64,000 nucleotides of DNA from DAITBA01 sp036824005 (GTDB lineage Bacteria > Pseudomonadota > Gammaproteobacteria > Burkholderiales > Rhodocyclaceae). The notes under the pieces are model-generated. The model saw only the letters and a list, made by a program, of their open reading frames with translations. It did no database searches and had not been told where the DNA came from. Both the position numbers and the translations under genes were made by a program. The DNA is taken from the NCBI GenBank assembly GCA_036824005.1, contig DAITBA010000001.1, forward strand, positions 310,001-374,000. The letters run 5' to 3'. Shown piece after piece: positions 41,589-51,163 of the stretch. Position 1 is the stretch's first letter, and the number at the start of each line of letters is the position of its first letter.

Positions 41589-41646
41589 GCATCGCGCCGA
41601 TTTGAGCCTCAGCTTGCGGGCGCCATACAAATACCGCTAAAGCGAG
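41589..41646 (+). promoter_or_regulatory. SAM-II riboswitch aptamer upstream of metH
   Basis: ATCGCGCCGATTTGA, CAGCTTGCGGGCGC, CAAAT and CGCTAAAGCGAG follow the SAM-II consensus and match the metX copy nearly base for base through the conserved core. P1 is GCGCC/GGCGC, and GCGG can pair with CCGC to form the pseudoknot. A terminator follows directly, so SAM should switch off metH. Confidence 0.88.
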
Positions 41647-41648
41647 CC

Positions 41649-41689
41649 AACCCGTCTTGGCTGAGAGGCCGAGCGGGTTTTTTGTTTTG
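41649..41689 (+). terminator. Intrinsic terminator of the metH riboswitch
   Basis: AACCCG...TTGGC pairs with GCCGA...CGGGTT, a 12-pair stem with one bulge, followed by TTTTTTGTTTTG. It lies 48 bp before the metH start and forms the off state of the riboswitch. Confidence 0.88.
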
Positions 41690-41736
41690 TCATGGGGCCT
41701 CGAAACTCCCCGACACGGACATCTGCGATCACTGCC

Positions 41737-44700
41737 ATGCAACCTGACCGCACCGACGAACTGCGCAATCTGCTCGAGCGCCGCATCCTGATTCTCGATG
41801 GCGCCATGGGCACCATGATTCAGCGCCTCGGACTGACCGAGGCGGATTATCGCGGCGAGCGCTTGCGCGATCATGGCCGAGAGCTGAAGGGCAACAACGA
41901 TCTACTCCTGCTGACCCGGCCGGAGGCGATTCGCGCCATCCACGACGCCTACTGCGAAGCGGGCGCCGACATCGTCGAAACCAACACCTTCAACGCTACG
42001 TCGCTGTCCCAGGCGGACTACGGGCTGCAGCACCTCGTCTACGAACTGAACGTTGCCGGTGCCCGCGTCGCGCGCGCCGTGTGCGACGAGTGGAGCACGC
42101 GTACGCCCGACAGACCGCGCTTCGTCGCCGGCGTCCTCGGGCCGACCTCGCGCACGGCGTCGATCTCGCCCGACGTCAACGATCCCGGCTTGCGCAACGT
42201 CACCTTCGACGAACTGGTTGCCGCCTACACCGAGGCGATCCGCGGCCTCACCGACGGCGGCGCCGATCTGCTTCTCGTAGAGACCATCTTCGACACCCTC
42301 AACGCCAAGGCGGCGCTGTTCGCCATCGAGCAGTTCTTCGATCACCAGGGCCGCCGCTGGCCGGTGATGATCTCGGGCACCATCACCGATGCCTCCGGCC
42401 GCACCCTGTCGGGACAGACCACCGAGGCATTCTGGAATGCGCTCGCCCACGCCCGGCCGCTCACCTTCGGCCTGAACTGCGCCCTGGGTGCGAAGGAGCT
42501 GCGCCAGTACGTGGAGGAACTGGCGCGGGTATGCGACACCTTCGTCTCCGCCCATCCTAACGCGGGGCTGCCCAATCCGCTGGCACCGACGGGCTACGAC
42601 GAGACGCCGGAGATGCTCGCCGCCGAGTTGCGCGACTGGGCAAAGCACGGTCTGATCAACATCGCCGGCGGCTGCTGCGGTACAACGCCCGATCACATCC
42701 GCGCCGTCGCCGCTGCCTTGAAGGATGTCGTACCCAGGCGCGTTGCGGCGATCGAGCCGAAGCTGCGCCTGTCCGGGCTGGAGCCGCTCAACATCGGCGA
42801 CGATTCGCTGTTCGTCAACGTCGGCGAGCGCACCAACGTCACCGGCTCCCGGGCCTTCGCGCGGCTGATTCTGAACGGCCAGTTCGCCGAAGCGGTGGCC
42901 GTGGCGCGCAGCCAGGTGGACAACGGCGCCCAGGTGATCGACGTCAACATGGACGAGGCCATGCTCGACTCCAAGGCAGCGATGGTCCGGTTCCTCAACC
43001 TGATCGCCGTCGAACCCGACATCGCCCGGGTGCCGGTGATGATCGACTCCTCGCGCTGGGAGGTGATCGAGGCAGGGCTCAAATGCCTGCAAGGCAAGGG
43101 GATCGTGAACTCGATCTCGCTCAAGGAAGGCGAGGCCGAGTTCCTGCGCCAGGCGCGGCTGGTGCGGCGCTACGGCGCGGCGGTGATCGTCATGGCTTTC
43201 GACGAGCACGGTCAGGCCGACTCCTACCGGCGCAAGATCGACATCTGCGCCCGCTCCTTCAAGCTGCTCGTGGAGCAGGCCGGCTTTCCGCCCCAGGACA
43301 TCATCTTCGATCCAAACGTCTTCGCCATTGCCACTGGCATCGAGGAGCATGACAACTACGCGGTAGATTTCATCGAAGCGGCGCGCTGGATCCGCCACAA
43401 CCTCGCGCCGGCCAAGGTGAGCGGCGGCATCTCCAACGTCAGCTTCAGCTTCCGCGGCAACGATCCGGTACGCGAGGCGATCCACACGGTCTTCCTCTAC
43501 CACGCCATCAAAGCCGGCCTGACCATGGGCATCGTCAATGCCGGCCAGCTCGGCGTCTACGAGGAGATTCCGGCCGAGTTGCGCGACAAGGTCGAGGCCG
43601 TCGTACTCAACCACGATGCCAGCGCCGGCGAAGCCCTGGTCGAGTTTGCGCAGACAGTGAAGGGTCAGGCAAAGGCGCAGAGCGAAGATCTTGCCTGGCG
43701 CGCCGCGCCAGTCGCCGAGCGCCTCGTCCACGCGCTCGTGAAGGGCATCACCGAGTACATCGTTGCCGACACGGAGGAGGCACGAGTGGCTGCCCAGGCC
43801 GAAGGCAAGGGGCCGCTGGCGGTGATCGAGGGGCCGCTCATGGATGGCATGAACGTGGTCGGCGACCTGTTCGGCGCCGGCAAGATGTTCCTGCCCCAGG
43901 TGGTGAAGTCGGCCCGGGTCATGAAGCAGGCGGTCGCCCACCTGCAGCCATTCATCGAGGCGGAGAAGACCGCCGGCCAGTCCAAGGGCCGGCTCATACT
44001 GGCCACCGTCAAGGGCGATGTTCATGACATCGGCAAGAACATCGTCGGCGTCGTGCTCGGCTGCAATGGCTACGACGTGATCGACCTGGGCGTGATGGTG
44101 CCGTGCGACAGGATTCTGCAGGCGGCGCGCCAACATGATGCCCACGTCATCGGCCTGTCGGGACTCATCACACCCTCTCTGGAGGAGATGTCCCACGTTG
44201 CCGGGGAGATGGCACGCCAAGGCTTCGCCCTGCCGCTGTTGATCGGCGGCGCGACCACCTCGCGCGCCCACACGGCAATCAAGATCGCGCCGCATTACGA
44301 CCAGCCGGTGGTCTATGTTCCCGATGCCTCGCGCGCCGTGGGCGTGGTCACCAGCCTGCTCTCGCGCGACCAAGCGGCCGCCTACCGCGCCGAGATCGCC
44401 GCCGATTACGCCAGAATCCGCACGCAGCACGCGGGCAAGAAAGGCGCCGCCCTTGTGTCCCTAGACGCAGCGCGCTCGAACCGCTTCAGGACTTCCTGGG
44501 CGAAACCCACCGAGTCTGCTTGCTGCGCGGCGCATGGACGTGCCGGCGACGTCTACGTGCCGCCGCGGCCGCGCCAGCTCGGCGTGCAGGCGCTTGCCGA
44601 CTACGACCTCGCCAGGCTGACTCCGTACATCGACTGGACGCCCCTGTTCCAGGCCTGGGAGCTGTCTGGCGCCTACCCGAAAATCCTCGACGACGAACGC

Positions 44701-45471
44701 ATCGGCGGCGAGGCGCGCAAACTGTTCGACGATGCCCAGGCGATGCTTCGGCGCATCATCGACGAACGTTGCCTCGAGGCGCGCGGCGTGTTCGGCCTGT
44801 TCCCGGCCAACAGCACCGGGGATGACATCGAGATCTACGCCGACGAAACACGCAGCCGCGTGTTGGCAACCTGGCACAACCTGCGCCAGCAGAACGAGCG
44901 TCCGGCCGGCAAGCCCCACTATTGCCTGGCCGACTTCGTGGCACCGAAGGAAAGCGGCATTCCCGACTACATCGGCGCTTTCGCCGTCACCGCAGGCATC
45001 GGCATCGAGCACAAACTGGCTCAGTTCGCCGCCGCGCACGACGATTACAGCAGCATCATGCTCAAGGCGCTGGCCGATCGCCTGGCCGAGGCCTTCGCCG
45101 AGCACTTGCACGAACGGGTGCGGCGCGAGTTCTGGGGTTACGCGCCGGAGGAGCGGCTCGACAATGCCGGCCTGATCGCAGAAAATTACCGCGGCATCCG
45201 ACCGGCGCCTGGCTACCCCGCCTGTCCCGATCACACCGGGAAGGCGGCGCTGTTCACCCTGCTGGATGCGCCGGCCAAGGCAGGCATTACCCTGACGGAA
45301 GCCTTCGCCATGCTGCCGGCGGCGGCGGTGAGCGGGTTTTATCTCGCCCATCCGGCCGCCCGCTATTTCGCTATCACGAAGATTGGCCGCGACCAGTTGG
45401 AGGACTATGCAACGCGCAGAAATATGTCGATCGCCGAGGCGCAGCGCTGGCTGGCCCCCGTCCTGGGATAA
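41737..45471 (+). CDS. metH: Cobalamin-dependent methionine synthase
   Basis: 1244 residues, full length with all four modules. The homocysteine domain (1-330) has zinc ligands Cys248 (GLNCALG) and Cys313/314 (GGCCGTTPDH). The methyl-THF pterin domain (350-640) contains NVGERTNVTGSRAF. The B12 cap/binding domain has DVHDIGKNIVGVVL, where His763 is the lower cobalt ligand. The C-terminal AdoMet-activation domain contains RPAPGYPACPDHTGKAALF. It transfers methyl from methyl-THF to homocysteine. ATG at 41737 is preferred because upstream codons overlap the terminator. Preceded by a SAM-II riboswitch. Confidence 0.97.
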   Translation: MQPDRTDELRNLLERRILILDGAMGTMIQRLGLTEADYRGERLRDHGRELKGNNDLLLLTRPEAIRAIHDAYCEAGADIVETNTFNATSLSQADYGLQHLVYELNVAGARVARAVCDEWSTRTPDRPRFVAGVLGPTSRTASISPDVNDPGLRNVTFDELVAAYTEAIRGLTDGGADLLLVETIFDTLNAKAALFAIEQFFDHQGRRWPVMISGTITDASGRTLSGQTTEAFWNALAHARPLTFGLNCALGAKELRQYVEELARVCDTFVSAHPNAGLPNPLAPTGYDETPEMLAAELRDWAKHGLINIAGGCCGTTPDHIRAVAAALKDVVPRRVAAIEPKLRLSGLEPLNIGDDSLFVNVGERTNVTGSRAFARLILNGQFAEAVAVARSQVDNGAQVIDVNMDEAMLDSKAAMVRFLNLIAVEPDIARVPVMIDSSRWEVIEAGLKCLQGKGIVNSISLKEGEAEFLRQARLVRRYGAAVIVMAFDEHGQADSYRRKIDICARSFKLLVEQAGFPPQDIIFDPNVFAIATGIEEHDNYAVDFIEAARWIRHNLAPAKVSGGISNVSFSFRGNDPVREAIHTVFLYHAIKAGLTMGIVNAGQLGVYEEIPAELRDKVEAVVLNHDASAGEALVEFAQTVKGQAKAQSEDLAWRAAPVAERLVHALVKGITEYIVADTEEARVAAQAEGKGPLAVIEGPLMDGMNVVGDLFGAGKMFLPQVVKSARVMKQAVAHLQPFIEAEKTAGQSKGRLILATVKGDVHDIGKNIVGVVLGCNGYDVIDLGVMVPCDRILQAARQHDAHVIGLSGLITPSLEEMSHVAGEMARQGFALPLLIGGATTSRAHTAIKIAPHYDQPVVYVPDASRAVGVVTSLLSRDQAAAYRAEIAADYARIRTQHAGKKGAALVSLDAARSNRFRTSWAKPTESACCAAHGRAGDVYVPPRPRQLGVQALADYDLARLTPYIDWTPLFQAWELSGAYPKILDDERIGGEARKLFDDAQAMLRRIIDERCLEARGVFGLFPANSTGDDIEIYADETRSRVLATWHNLRQQNERPAGKPHYCLADFVAPKESGIPDYIGAFAVTAGIGIEHKLAQFAAAHDDYSSIMLKALADRLAEAFAEHLHERVRREFWGYAPEERLDNAGLIAENYRGIRPAPGYPACPDHTGKAALFTLLDAPAKAGITLTEAFAMLPAAAVSGFYLAHPAARYFAITKIGRDQLEDYATRRNMSIAEAQRWLAPVLG

Positions 45472-45478
45472 GGCAGGC

Positions 45479-45973
45479 GTGCGATTTCTGACCGCTCTCC
45501 TCGTTTCGATCCTCGGCGGCGCGGCCGGCACTGCCGTCGCCGCCGGACAACCCACCCGGTCCGCGAACGCCGAACCCGTTTCCATCGAGCCGCTGCCGGC
45601 AGAGTTCGTAACGCCCGGCTGCGGCTGCACTTTCTATTCCACGCAGCGGCCCACCGCCGACAGCAAGGTGCTGCGCTGGACCCGTGCCGAGAAGACCCAC
45701 GCGATCATGAAGCTGGACGGCGAAGTGCGCTGGCTGAAACTGATCCAGGAAAAGCGGCTGCCGACCGCGCGCGAGCACCCGCGCAAGGGCGACCGCCTGG
45801 TGCTTATATTCCGCGGCGAGAACTACATCGTGGACGTGCCCGCTTCGGTGGTTCGCGCCTGCTGGGGCGGCGCGCGCGGCTGCAGCGCCACCGGCTACGG
45901 CACCCGGCTGATCGTCCGCCGCGGCACCGACGCGCCGCGCGAGCTGCAGGGGTGGGGCGAGTGCAGTTGCTGA
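45479..45973 (+). CDS. Secreted Cys-containing protein, unknown
   Basis: 164 residues from GTG at 45479 (VRFLTALLVSILGGAAGTAV signal peptide), 7 bp after the metH stop. The mature part includes FVTPGCGCTFYST, THAIMKLDGEVRWLKLIQEK, ACWGGARGCSATG and a C-terminal GWGECSC. Six Cys suggest disulphides in the periplasm. No function assigned. Probably co-transcribed with metH. Confidence 0.75.
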   Translation: MRFLTALLVSILGGAAGTAVAAGQPTRSANAEPVSIEPLPAEFVTPGCGCTFYSTQRPTADSKVLRWTRAEKTHAIMKLDGEVRWLKLIQEKRLPTAREHPRKGDRLVLIFRGENYIVDVPASVVRACWGGARGCSATGYGTRLIVRRGTDAPRELQGWGECSC

Positions 45974-46001
45974 CAGCCGCCTAGGCGGAACGCCATCCGG
46001 C

Positions 46002-46385
46002 TTAACGCCGGCCGTGACGCGACCCGCCGACCCAACCTTCCCGCCGCGCGCGTAGAAAATCCGACTTGAGCAGGCGCGTCAGTCGCGCCGCCTCGGCATA
46101 GATGTCCGGGTGCGGCAGAAACATGTCGCGCAGTTGCTTTGCCAGGGGCGAGTTCTTGTGCAGGATCTCGTGCACGATGGTGTCGAGCAGGTCCAACGCG
46201 CGAGCGTCGTCGAGCGGCGCCAAATAGCGTGGATGCAGGCGCATGGTGTCGCTCAGCCAGCGGTATTGGCCGACGTGCCGCGCCTGTGGCTTGATCTTGC
46301 GCGTGCACACCCGTGACGGCTGGCGCAAGTGAGGCAGACGCTCGGCGATCAACCGACGCGCCAGTTCGATATCGCGCTCACTCAT
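46002..46385 (-). CDS. SprT-like / YgjP-type zinc metallopeptidase-domain protein
   Basis: 127 residues with an HExxH zinc motif in LLDTIVHEILHKNSPLAKQL. The small size and basic N-terminus (VCTRKIKPQARHVGQYRWLS) fit the SprT/WLM-like group. Substrate unknown. It is followed on the 5' side by the DUF1840 gene (14 bp gap), so both are likely one transcript. Confidence 0.75.
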   Translation of the reverse strand: MSERDIELARRLIAERLPHLRQPSRVCTRKIKPQARHVGQYRWLSDTMRLHPRYLAPLDDARALDLLDTIVHEILHKNSPLAKQLRDMFLPHPDIYAEAARLTRLLKSDFLRARREGWVGGSRHGRR

Positions 46386-46399
46386 GGCAATGTGTCAGC

Positions 46400-46714
46400 T
46401 CACACGCCCCACGTCACCGGCACGGCGTGCTTCAGTGCGCGCTCCAGCAACTCGATCAGCGGCACCGCCCGCTGCGCCAGACTCACGGTGACTTTGGCCG
46501 GTTCCTCGTTTTCCTTGTCCGCCGGTTCGGCGCGTCCCCGCGCGCGATCTGCTTCCACGGCGTGTTTCAGCCGCGCCAGCGCCTCGGGCAGTTGCTCAAC
46601 GGTGACGATGCCCTGAGCGCCCGGCTCCTTGCCCATGATCTCCAGCATGCGCTGGGCGACATCACCGAACATCATGATGTCGCCGACGTCTCTGGCCTTG
46701 AAAGTAACGAGCAT
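46400..46714 (-). CDS. DUF1840 domain protein
   Basis: 104 residues. MLVTFKARDVGDIMMFGDVA and the C-terminal AVPLIELLERALKHAVPVTW are the conserved ends of DUF1840, a small cytoplasmic family largely confined to Betaproteobacteria and relatives. The acidic middle (about 55-75) is variable. Function unknown. Confidence 0.88.
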   Translation of the reverse strand: MLVTFKARDVGDIMMFGDVAQRMLEIMGKEPGAQGIVTVEQLPEALARLKHAVEADRARGRAEPADKENEEPAKVTVSLAQRAVPLIELLERALKHAVPVTWGV

Positions 46715-46866
46715 GCGTGCATCTCCATTCGGTCGATCGGTCGCTCATCCCGGAAACGGCAGCGCACCACATAGGACACCGAGGATGTGGAGGGCGGTCA
46801 ATGGGGCGCGAACAATCAACCGCTCACCCAACGCGCAAATGGCGAAGGAATTCTGCGACTCGCCTT

Positions 46867-46895
46867 GTCTCTGCGTCCTCTGCGTCCTCCGCGGC
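46867..46895. repeat. CTCTGCGTC-type dispersed repeat (single arm)
   Basis: TCTCTGCGTCCTCTGCGTCC followed by TCCGCGGCG. It is a degenerate copy of the CTCTGTGTC elements seen at 54342-54432 and 63708-63851, located just past the 3' end of the nucleoside transporter gene. Confidence 0.55.
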
Positions 46896-46913
46896 GAAGT
46901 AAGTTTCTCCCGT

Positions 46914-48152
46914 TCACACGATGATGCCGACAATCGCTGCAGTCAGGCAAGTGGCCAGCGTGCCGGCGAGGATGGACTTCAGACCCAGCGCGGCGATTTC
47001 GTGACGGCGCTCGGGCACCATGGCGCCCATGCCGCCAATCATGATGCCGAGGCTGCCGAAGTTGGCAAAACCACACAAGGCGTAGGTCATCAGCAACTTG
47101 CTGCGCGCCGACAACTGCGCTTCCGGCAAGCTCGCCAGATCGAAATAGGCGACTAGCTCGTTGATCACGGTCTTGGTACCCAGCAGCGCGCCGGCGCTCT
47201 GTGCCTCCTGCCACGGCACGCCGATGAGCCATGCCAGCGGCGCCATGACCCAGCCGAACAGCCGCTGCAGCGACAGCGCGGCACCATCCACGGACGGCAG
47301 CAGCCCGAGCAGTGCGTTGACCAGCGCTACCAGCGCGACGAACACAACCAGCATGGCGACGATCTGGATCAGCAGTTCCACGCCCTCGATGGTGCCTCGG
47401 GTGATGGCGTCCATGCTGCTCTTGTCGGCAGCGGCCGGCAGCGTGTCGCCGTGGGTGAGGTCGCCGCCGGGCGGCACCATCAGGGCGGCAATCACGATCG
47501 CCGCCGGCGTGGCGACGATGGAGGCGATCAGCAGGTGCGCCAGCGCGTCGGGCACCACCGGCCGCAGCGTGCTGGCATAGAGTACGAGCACCGTGCCGGC
47601 GATGGTCGCCATGCCGCAGACCATCACCATGAACAGCTCGCCGCGCGTCAGCACCTTGATGTAAGGCTTGATCACCAGCGGCGCCTCGACCATGCCGACG
47701 AAGACGTTGGCCGCCGCTGACAGCCCCACCGCGCCACCCAGGCCCATGGTGCGCTTGAGCAGCCAGGCGAAGGCGCGCACGATTGCCGGCAGCACGCGCC
47801 AATAGAACAGCAGCGCCGACAGGGCACTGATCACCAGCACCAGGGGCAAGGCGCGGAACGCCAGGATGAAGCCCGCTGCGGGGTTCGTCACTTCGAATGG
47901 CGCCGCGCCGCCGCCGAGGTAGCCGAAGACGAAGGACGTGCCGGCCTGGGTCGCCTGCTCCAGCGCGGTCAGCGCACCGTCGAGCCGCGCCACCGCCGCG
48001 CGCATGCCCGGCGCCCTGAGCAGCAGCGCTGCGAGGGCGAAGGTTAGCGCCAGACCGCTGATGACCTGACGCCACGCCACGCGGCGCCGGTCCTCGCTTA
48101 CAAGCCAGGCCAGGAACAGCAGCACGCCCATACCCAAGATGTTCTGAGCCAT
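46914..48152 (-). CDS. NupC-type concentrative nucleoside transporter
   Basis: 412 residues from ATG at 48152 (MAQNILGMGVLLFLAWLVSE). The CNT-family pattern is clear: SFVFGYLGGG, NVFVGMVEAPLVIKPYI, IAGTVLVLYAS, GTKTVINELVAYFDL and TYALCGFANFGSLGIMIGG. Proton- or sodium-coupled nucleoside uptake. Divergent from the ROK kinase gene. Reading beyond 48152 gives non-conserved sequence antisense to the ROK gene. Confidence 0.92.
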   Translation of the reverse strand: MAQNILGMGVLLFLAWLVSEDRRRVAWRQVISGLALTFALAALLLRAPGMRAAVARLDGALTALEQATQAGTSFVFGYLGGGAAPFEVTNPAAGFILAFRALPLVLVISALSALLFYWRVLPAIVRAFAWLLKRTMGLGGAVGLSAAANVFVGMVEAPLVIKPYIKVLTRGELFMVMVCGMATIAGTVLVLYASTLRPVVPDALAHLLIASIVATPAAIVIAALMVPPGGDLTHGDTLPAAADKSSMDAITRGTIEGVELLIQIVAMLVVFVALVALVNALLGLLPSVDGAALSLQRLFGWVMAPLAWLIGVPWQEAQSAGALLGTKTVINELVAYFDLASLPEAQLSARSKLLMTYALCGFANFGSLGIMIGGMGAMVPERRHEIAALGLKSILAGTLATCLTAAIVGIIV

Positions 48153-48314
48153 GCCGCGATGATAGCGGAAGCAGATCCCGATCTCGCATGCAGTCAGGAC
48201 GGCGGCGCGGCGCGGCGACCGGTGTATGATCGCGATTCGTCGCTGCGCCCCGGGTCCGCGCATGAGCCCTCGGCAACAGCAGCACGCCATCGCCACGACG
48301 AGACGGAACCTTTC

Positions 48315-49217
48315 ATGTCCAGTGCACTTCTCGGCATCGACCTGGGCGGCACTAAGATCGAGATCGCCGCCCTCGATGACGCCGGCAACGAGCTGTTGCG
48401 TCGCCGCATGCCCACGCCTCAGGGCGACTATCGCGCCACGCTGGCGGCAATCGCCGAGCTTGTGCGCGACGCCGAACAGGAGCTCAAGATGCCGGGCACG
48501 GTGGGCATCGGCGCGCCCGGTGCGGTGTCCACCGTGACCGGCAACCTGAAGAACTCGAACTCCACCTATCTCAACGGCCGGCCGCTCAAGCAGGACCTCG
48601 AGGCGATGCTCGGGCGCGAGGTGATAATCGCCAACGACGCCAACTGTTTCGCCCTTTCGGAAGCGGTGGACGGTGCCGCCGCGGGCGCCGATATCGTTTT
48701 CGGCGTCATCCTCGGCACGGGTGTCGGCGGCGGCATTGTCGTGCGCCATCACGTGCTGACCGGCGCCAACGCCATCGCCGGCGAATGGGGCCACAATCCG
48801 CTGCCGTTCCCGCGCCGGGGCGACGATCCGCCGCCGCCGTGCTATTGCGGCCGCCATGGCTGCATCGAAACCTACCTGTCCGGGCCGGGCCTGAAGCGCG
48901 ACCACCACGCTGCCACGGGCACGGCTTGGGATCCGCCGCAGATCGCCGCCGCCGCCGCTGCCGGCGACGCGCAATGCGAGGCAACGTTGCAGCGTTACGA
49001 GGACCGGTTGGCGCGCTCACTCGCCAACGTCATCAATCTGCTCGACCCGGATGTCATCGTCCTCGGCGGGGGCCTGTCCAACCTGGACCGGCTCTACGAC
49101 AGCGTGCCGCGCCTGTGGCAGCCCTACGTCTTTTCCGACCACGTGGCCACGCGCCTGGTGCGCAACAAACACGGTGACTCCAGCGGTGTGCGCGGCGCCG
49201 CCTGGCTCTGGTCCTGA
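48315..49217 (+). CDS. ROK-family sugar kinase (NagK/Mak-like)
   Basis: 300 residues. The phosphate loop is LLGIDLGGTKIEIAALD, catalytic Asp lies in IIANDANCFALSEA, the ROK signature is VILGTGVGGGIVV and the zinc motif CYCGRHGCIETYLSGPG. Length and motifs match N-acetylglucosamine kinase or fructokinase; the sugar cannot be told. ATG at 48315 is the family start. Confidence 0.9.
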   Translation: MSSALLGIDLGGTKIEIAALDDAGNELLRRRMPTPQGDYRATLAAIAELVRDAEQELKMPGTVGIGAPGAVSTVTGNLKNSNSTYLNGRPLKQDLEAMLGREVIIANDANCFALSEAVDGAAAGADIVFGVILGTGVGGGIVVRHHVLTGANAIAGEWGHNPLPFPRRGDDPPPPCYCGRHGCIETYLSGPGLKRDHHAATGTAWDPPQIAAAAAAGDAQCEATLQRYEDRLARSLANVINLLDPDVIVLGGGLSNLDRLYDSVPRLWQPYVFSDHVATRLVRNKHGDSSGVRGAAWLWS

Positions 49218-49256
49218 GCACGCCTAGATGCCCAACCCGGTAGCGTTGCCGCGGCG

Positions 49257-49928
49257 GTGAATACGCGCATCGCCCACGTTTTTGTCGGCGGTCTGTCGGC
49301 GCTGGCGCCCGAGGGCCAGCCCACCGGCATATTCAAGGCAGCCGTCGGTGGTCCGGTGCGCCTAGGTCCAGAGGGACTGGAGGGCGACACCCAGGCGGAC
49401 CGGCGCGTGCACGGCGGGCCGGAAAAAGCCGTGCACCACTACGCCGCCGAGCACTACCCGCTGCTGGCGGCGCATTTCCCGGTCGCGGCCGCTGAGTTCG
49501 TCCCCGGCAGCCTGGGCGAGAACCTGTCGACAACCGGGTGGACCGAACAGGCCGTGTGCATCGGCGATGTCTTTCGCATCGGCACCTGCCGCGTCCAGGT
49601 AAGCCAGCCGCGCTCGCCGTGCTGGAAGATCAACCACAGGTTCAGCGAGAGCAGCCTGTCGCGGTTCGTTGCCGAGCGCGGCATCGTCGGCTGGTATTAC
49701 CGCGTGCTGGCGAGCGGCATCATTCAGGCCGGCGACGAGTTCGAGTTGATCGAGCGCGATGCCACGCCCGTGTCGCTGCATCGCCTGTGGCACTCGAGCC
49801 TTGCCCATCGCCCCGAGCCAGAAGAATTGAGCGCGCTCGCCGCGACTCCCGGGCTGGCCGCCCCGTGGGTGCGAAAGCTCAACGAGCGGCTGGAGTGGCT
49901 GCGCGCTAATCCGGAGCTGCCGCGTTGA
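49257..49928 (+). CDS. MOSC-domain protein (YiiM-like)
   Basis: 223 residues from GTG at 49257. The MOSC core has GPEGLEGDTQADRRVHGGPE, HHYAAEHYPLL, PGSLGENLST and the cofactor-binding Cys in QPRSPCWKINHRF. YiiM-type proteins reduce N-hydroxylated bases with molybdenum cofactor. The C-terminal 3-helix tail is typical of YiiM. The next gene starts within 15 bp. Confidence 0.9.
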   Translation: MNTRIAHVFVGGLSALAPEGQPTGIFKAAVGGPVRLGPEGLEGDTQADRRVHGGPEKAVHHYAAEHYPLLAAHFPVAAAEFVPGSLGENLSTTGWTEQAVCIGDVFRIGTCRVQVSQPRSPCWKINHRFSESSLSRFVAERGIVGWYYRVLASGIIQAGDEFELIERDATPVSLHRLWHSSLAHRPEPEELSALAATPGLAAPWVRKLNERLEWLRANPELPR

Positions 49929-49942
49929 CCCCGGCCGGTACC

Positions 49943-51163
49943 ATGACGTTGTGGCGGCGCGTGTTCCTGCCGTTCGCGGCAGGCTACTACTTCTCCTATC
50001 TGCTGCGCACGGTCAATGCGGTGATCGCGCCCGAACTCACGCGCGAACTCGGGTTGTCGGCAGCGGATCTGGGGCTGCTCACCAGCACCTATTTCTTCAC
50101 CTTCGCGGCGTTTCAGGTTCCGCTCGGCATGTTGCTCGACCGCTACGGACCGCGCCGCGTGGAAGCGGCACTGCTGCTGTTTGCCGCCGCCGGCTGCGCG
50201 CTGTTCGCCTTGGGCCAGAATCTCGCGCAACTTGGTGCGGCGCGGGCCCTGATCGGACTGGGCGTGTCGGCCTGCCTGATGGCCAGCTTCAAGAGTTTTC
50301 ACCAATGGTTCGCGGCCGAGCGCCAGCCCTCGCTCGTCGGCACGATCATGGTCGCCGGCGGGCTGGGCGCGCTCACCTCCAGCGTCCCGCTGGAGCTGGT
50401 GCTGCCGGCGGTGGGCTGGCGCGGTGTGTTCTGGGCTGTGGCGGGGCTCGGCGTGCTCGTGGCCGCCCTGGTGTTCACGGTGCCGGATCATGCCGCCGGC
50501 ATCGCCAGCGAAACTCTCGGCGCCGCCTGGCGCGGTGTCGTGCAGGTATTCCGCAGCCCGGTGTTCTGGCGCTACGCGCCGCAGAACTGCATTACGGTCG
50601 GCGGCTTCATGGCTGTGCAGGGGCTATGGGCAGTGCCTTGGCTGATGACCACCAGCGGTTACACGCGTGCCGTCGCCGCCCAGCACCTGTTTCTCATGAG
50701 CGTCGCCATGCTTGTCGGTTACCTTGGCATCGCCATCCTGACACCCGCGCTCAGCCGCCGCGGCGTCAAACCGGGATTGCTGTTCGCGGCCGGCGTCGTC
50801 CTGGGGCTCGCCTGCGCCGCGTTGATTCTGTTCGATTTCGGGCCAACCCAGCTGCTTTGGGTGCTCTACGGCTTCGCCGCAAGCAGTGGCAATCTTGCCT
50901 ATCCGCTGCTGACCGCGGCGTTTCCCGCGCATCTGGCCGGCCGCGTCAACACGGCCTACAACCTGATGGCATTCGTCGGCGCCTTCAGCGTGCAGTGGGG
51001 GTTCGGCGCCGTCGTCGATCTCGCCCGGGCCGCGGGCAATGACCCGACGTCGAGCTTCCGCGTCGCGTTTGCGGTGCTCACGACCTTGCAGGCAGCAGCA
51101 TTCGCCTGGTATGGGTGGGCCGGCCGGCAGCGCAGCGCCGCGTCGGGAGACGGCATTTGCTAG
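49943..51163 (+). CDS. MFS transporter
   Basis: 406 residues from ATG at 49943 (a TTG at 49925 overlapping the previous stop is the alternative). Twelve transmembrane helices; FLPFAAGYYFSYLLRTVNAV, FQVPLGMLLDRYGPRRVEAA and SFKSFHQWFAAERQPS resemble the anion:cation symporter branch. It ends 4 bp inside the convergent SYLF gene. Substrate unknown. Confidence 0.83.
   Translation: MTLWRRVFLPFAAGYYFSYLLRTVNAVIAPELTRELGLSAADLGLLTSTYFFTFAAFQVPLGMLLDRYGPRRVEAALLLFAAAGCALFALGQNLAQLGAARALIGLGVSACLMASFKSFHQWFAAERQPSLVGTIMVAGGLGALTSSVPLELVLPAVGWRGVFWAVAGLGVLVAALVFTVPDHAAGIASETLGAAWRGVVQVFRSPVFWRYAPQNCITVGGFMAVQGLWAVPWLMTTSGYTRAVAAQHLFLMSVAMLVGYLGIAILTPALSRRGVKPGLLFAAGVVLGLACAALILFDFGPTQLLWVLYGFAASSGNLAYPLLTAAFPAHLAGRVNTAYNLMAFVGAFSVQWGFGAVVDLARAAGNDPTSSFRVAFAVLTTLQAAAFAWYGWAGRQRSAASGDGIC

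Noticed and set aside
41902..44430. 842-codon open frame antisense to metH
   Set aside because: High-GC shadow of metH third-codon positions; no family similarity or ribosome site.
48153..48974. 274-codon N-terminal extension of the nucleoside transporter
   Set aside because: Overlaps the divergent ROK kinase gene; family similarity begins at MAQNILGMG, so 48152 is the start.
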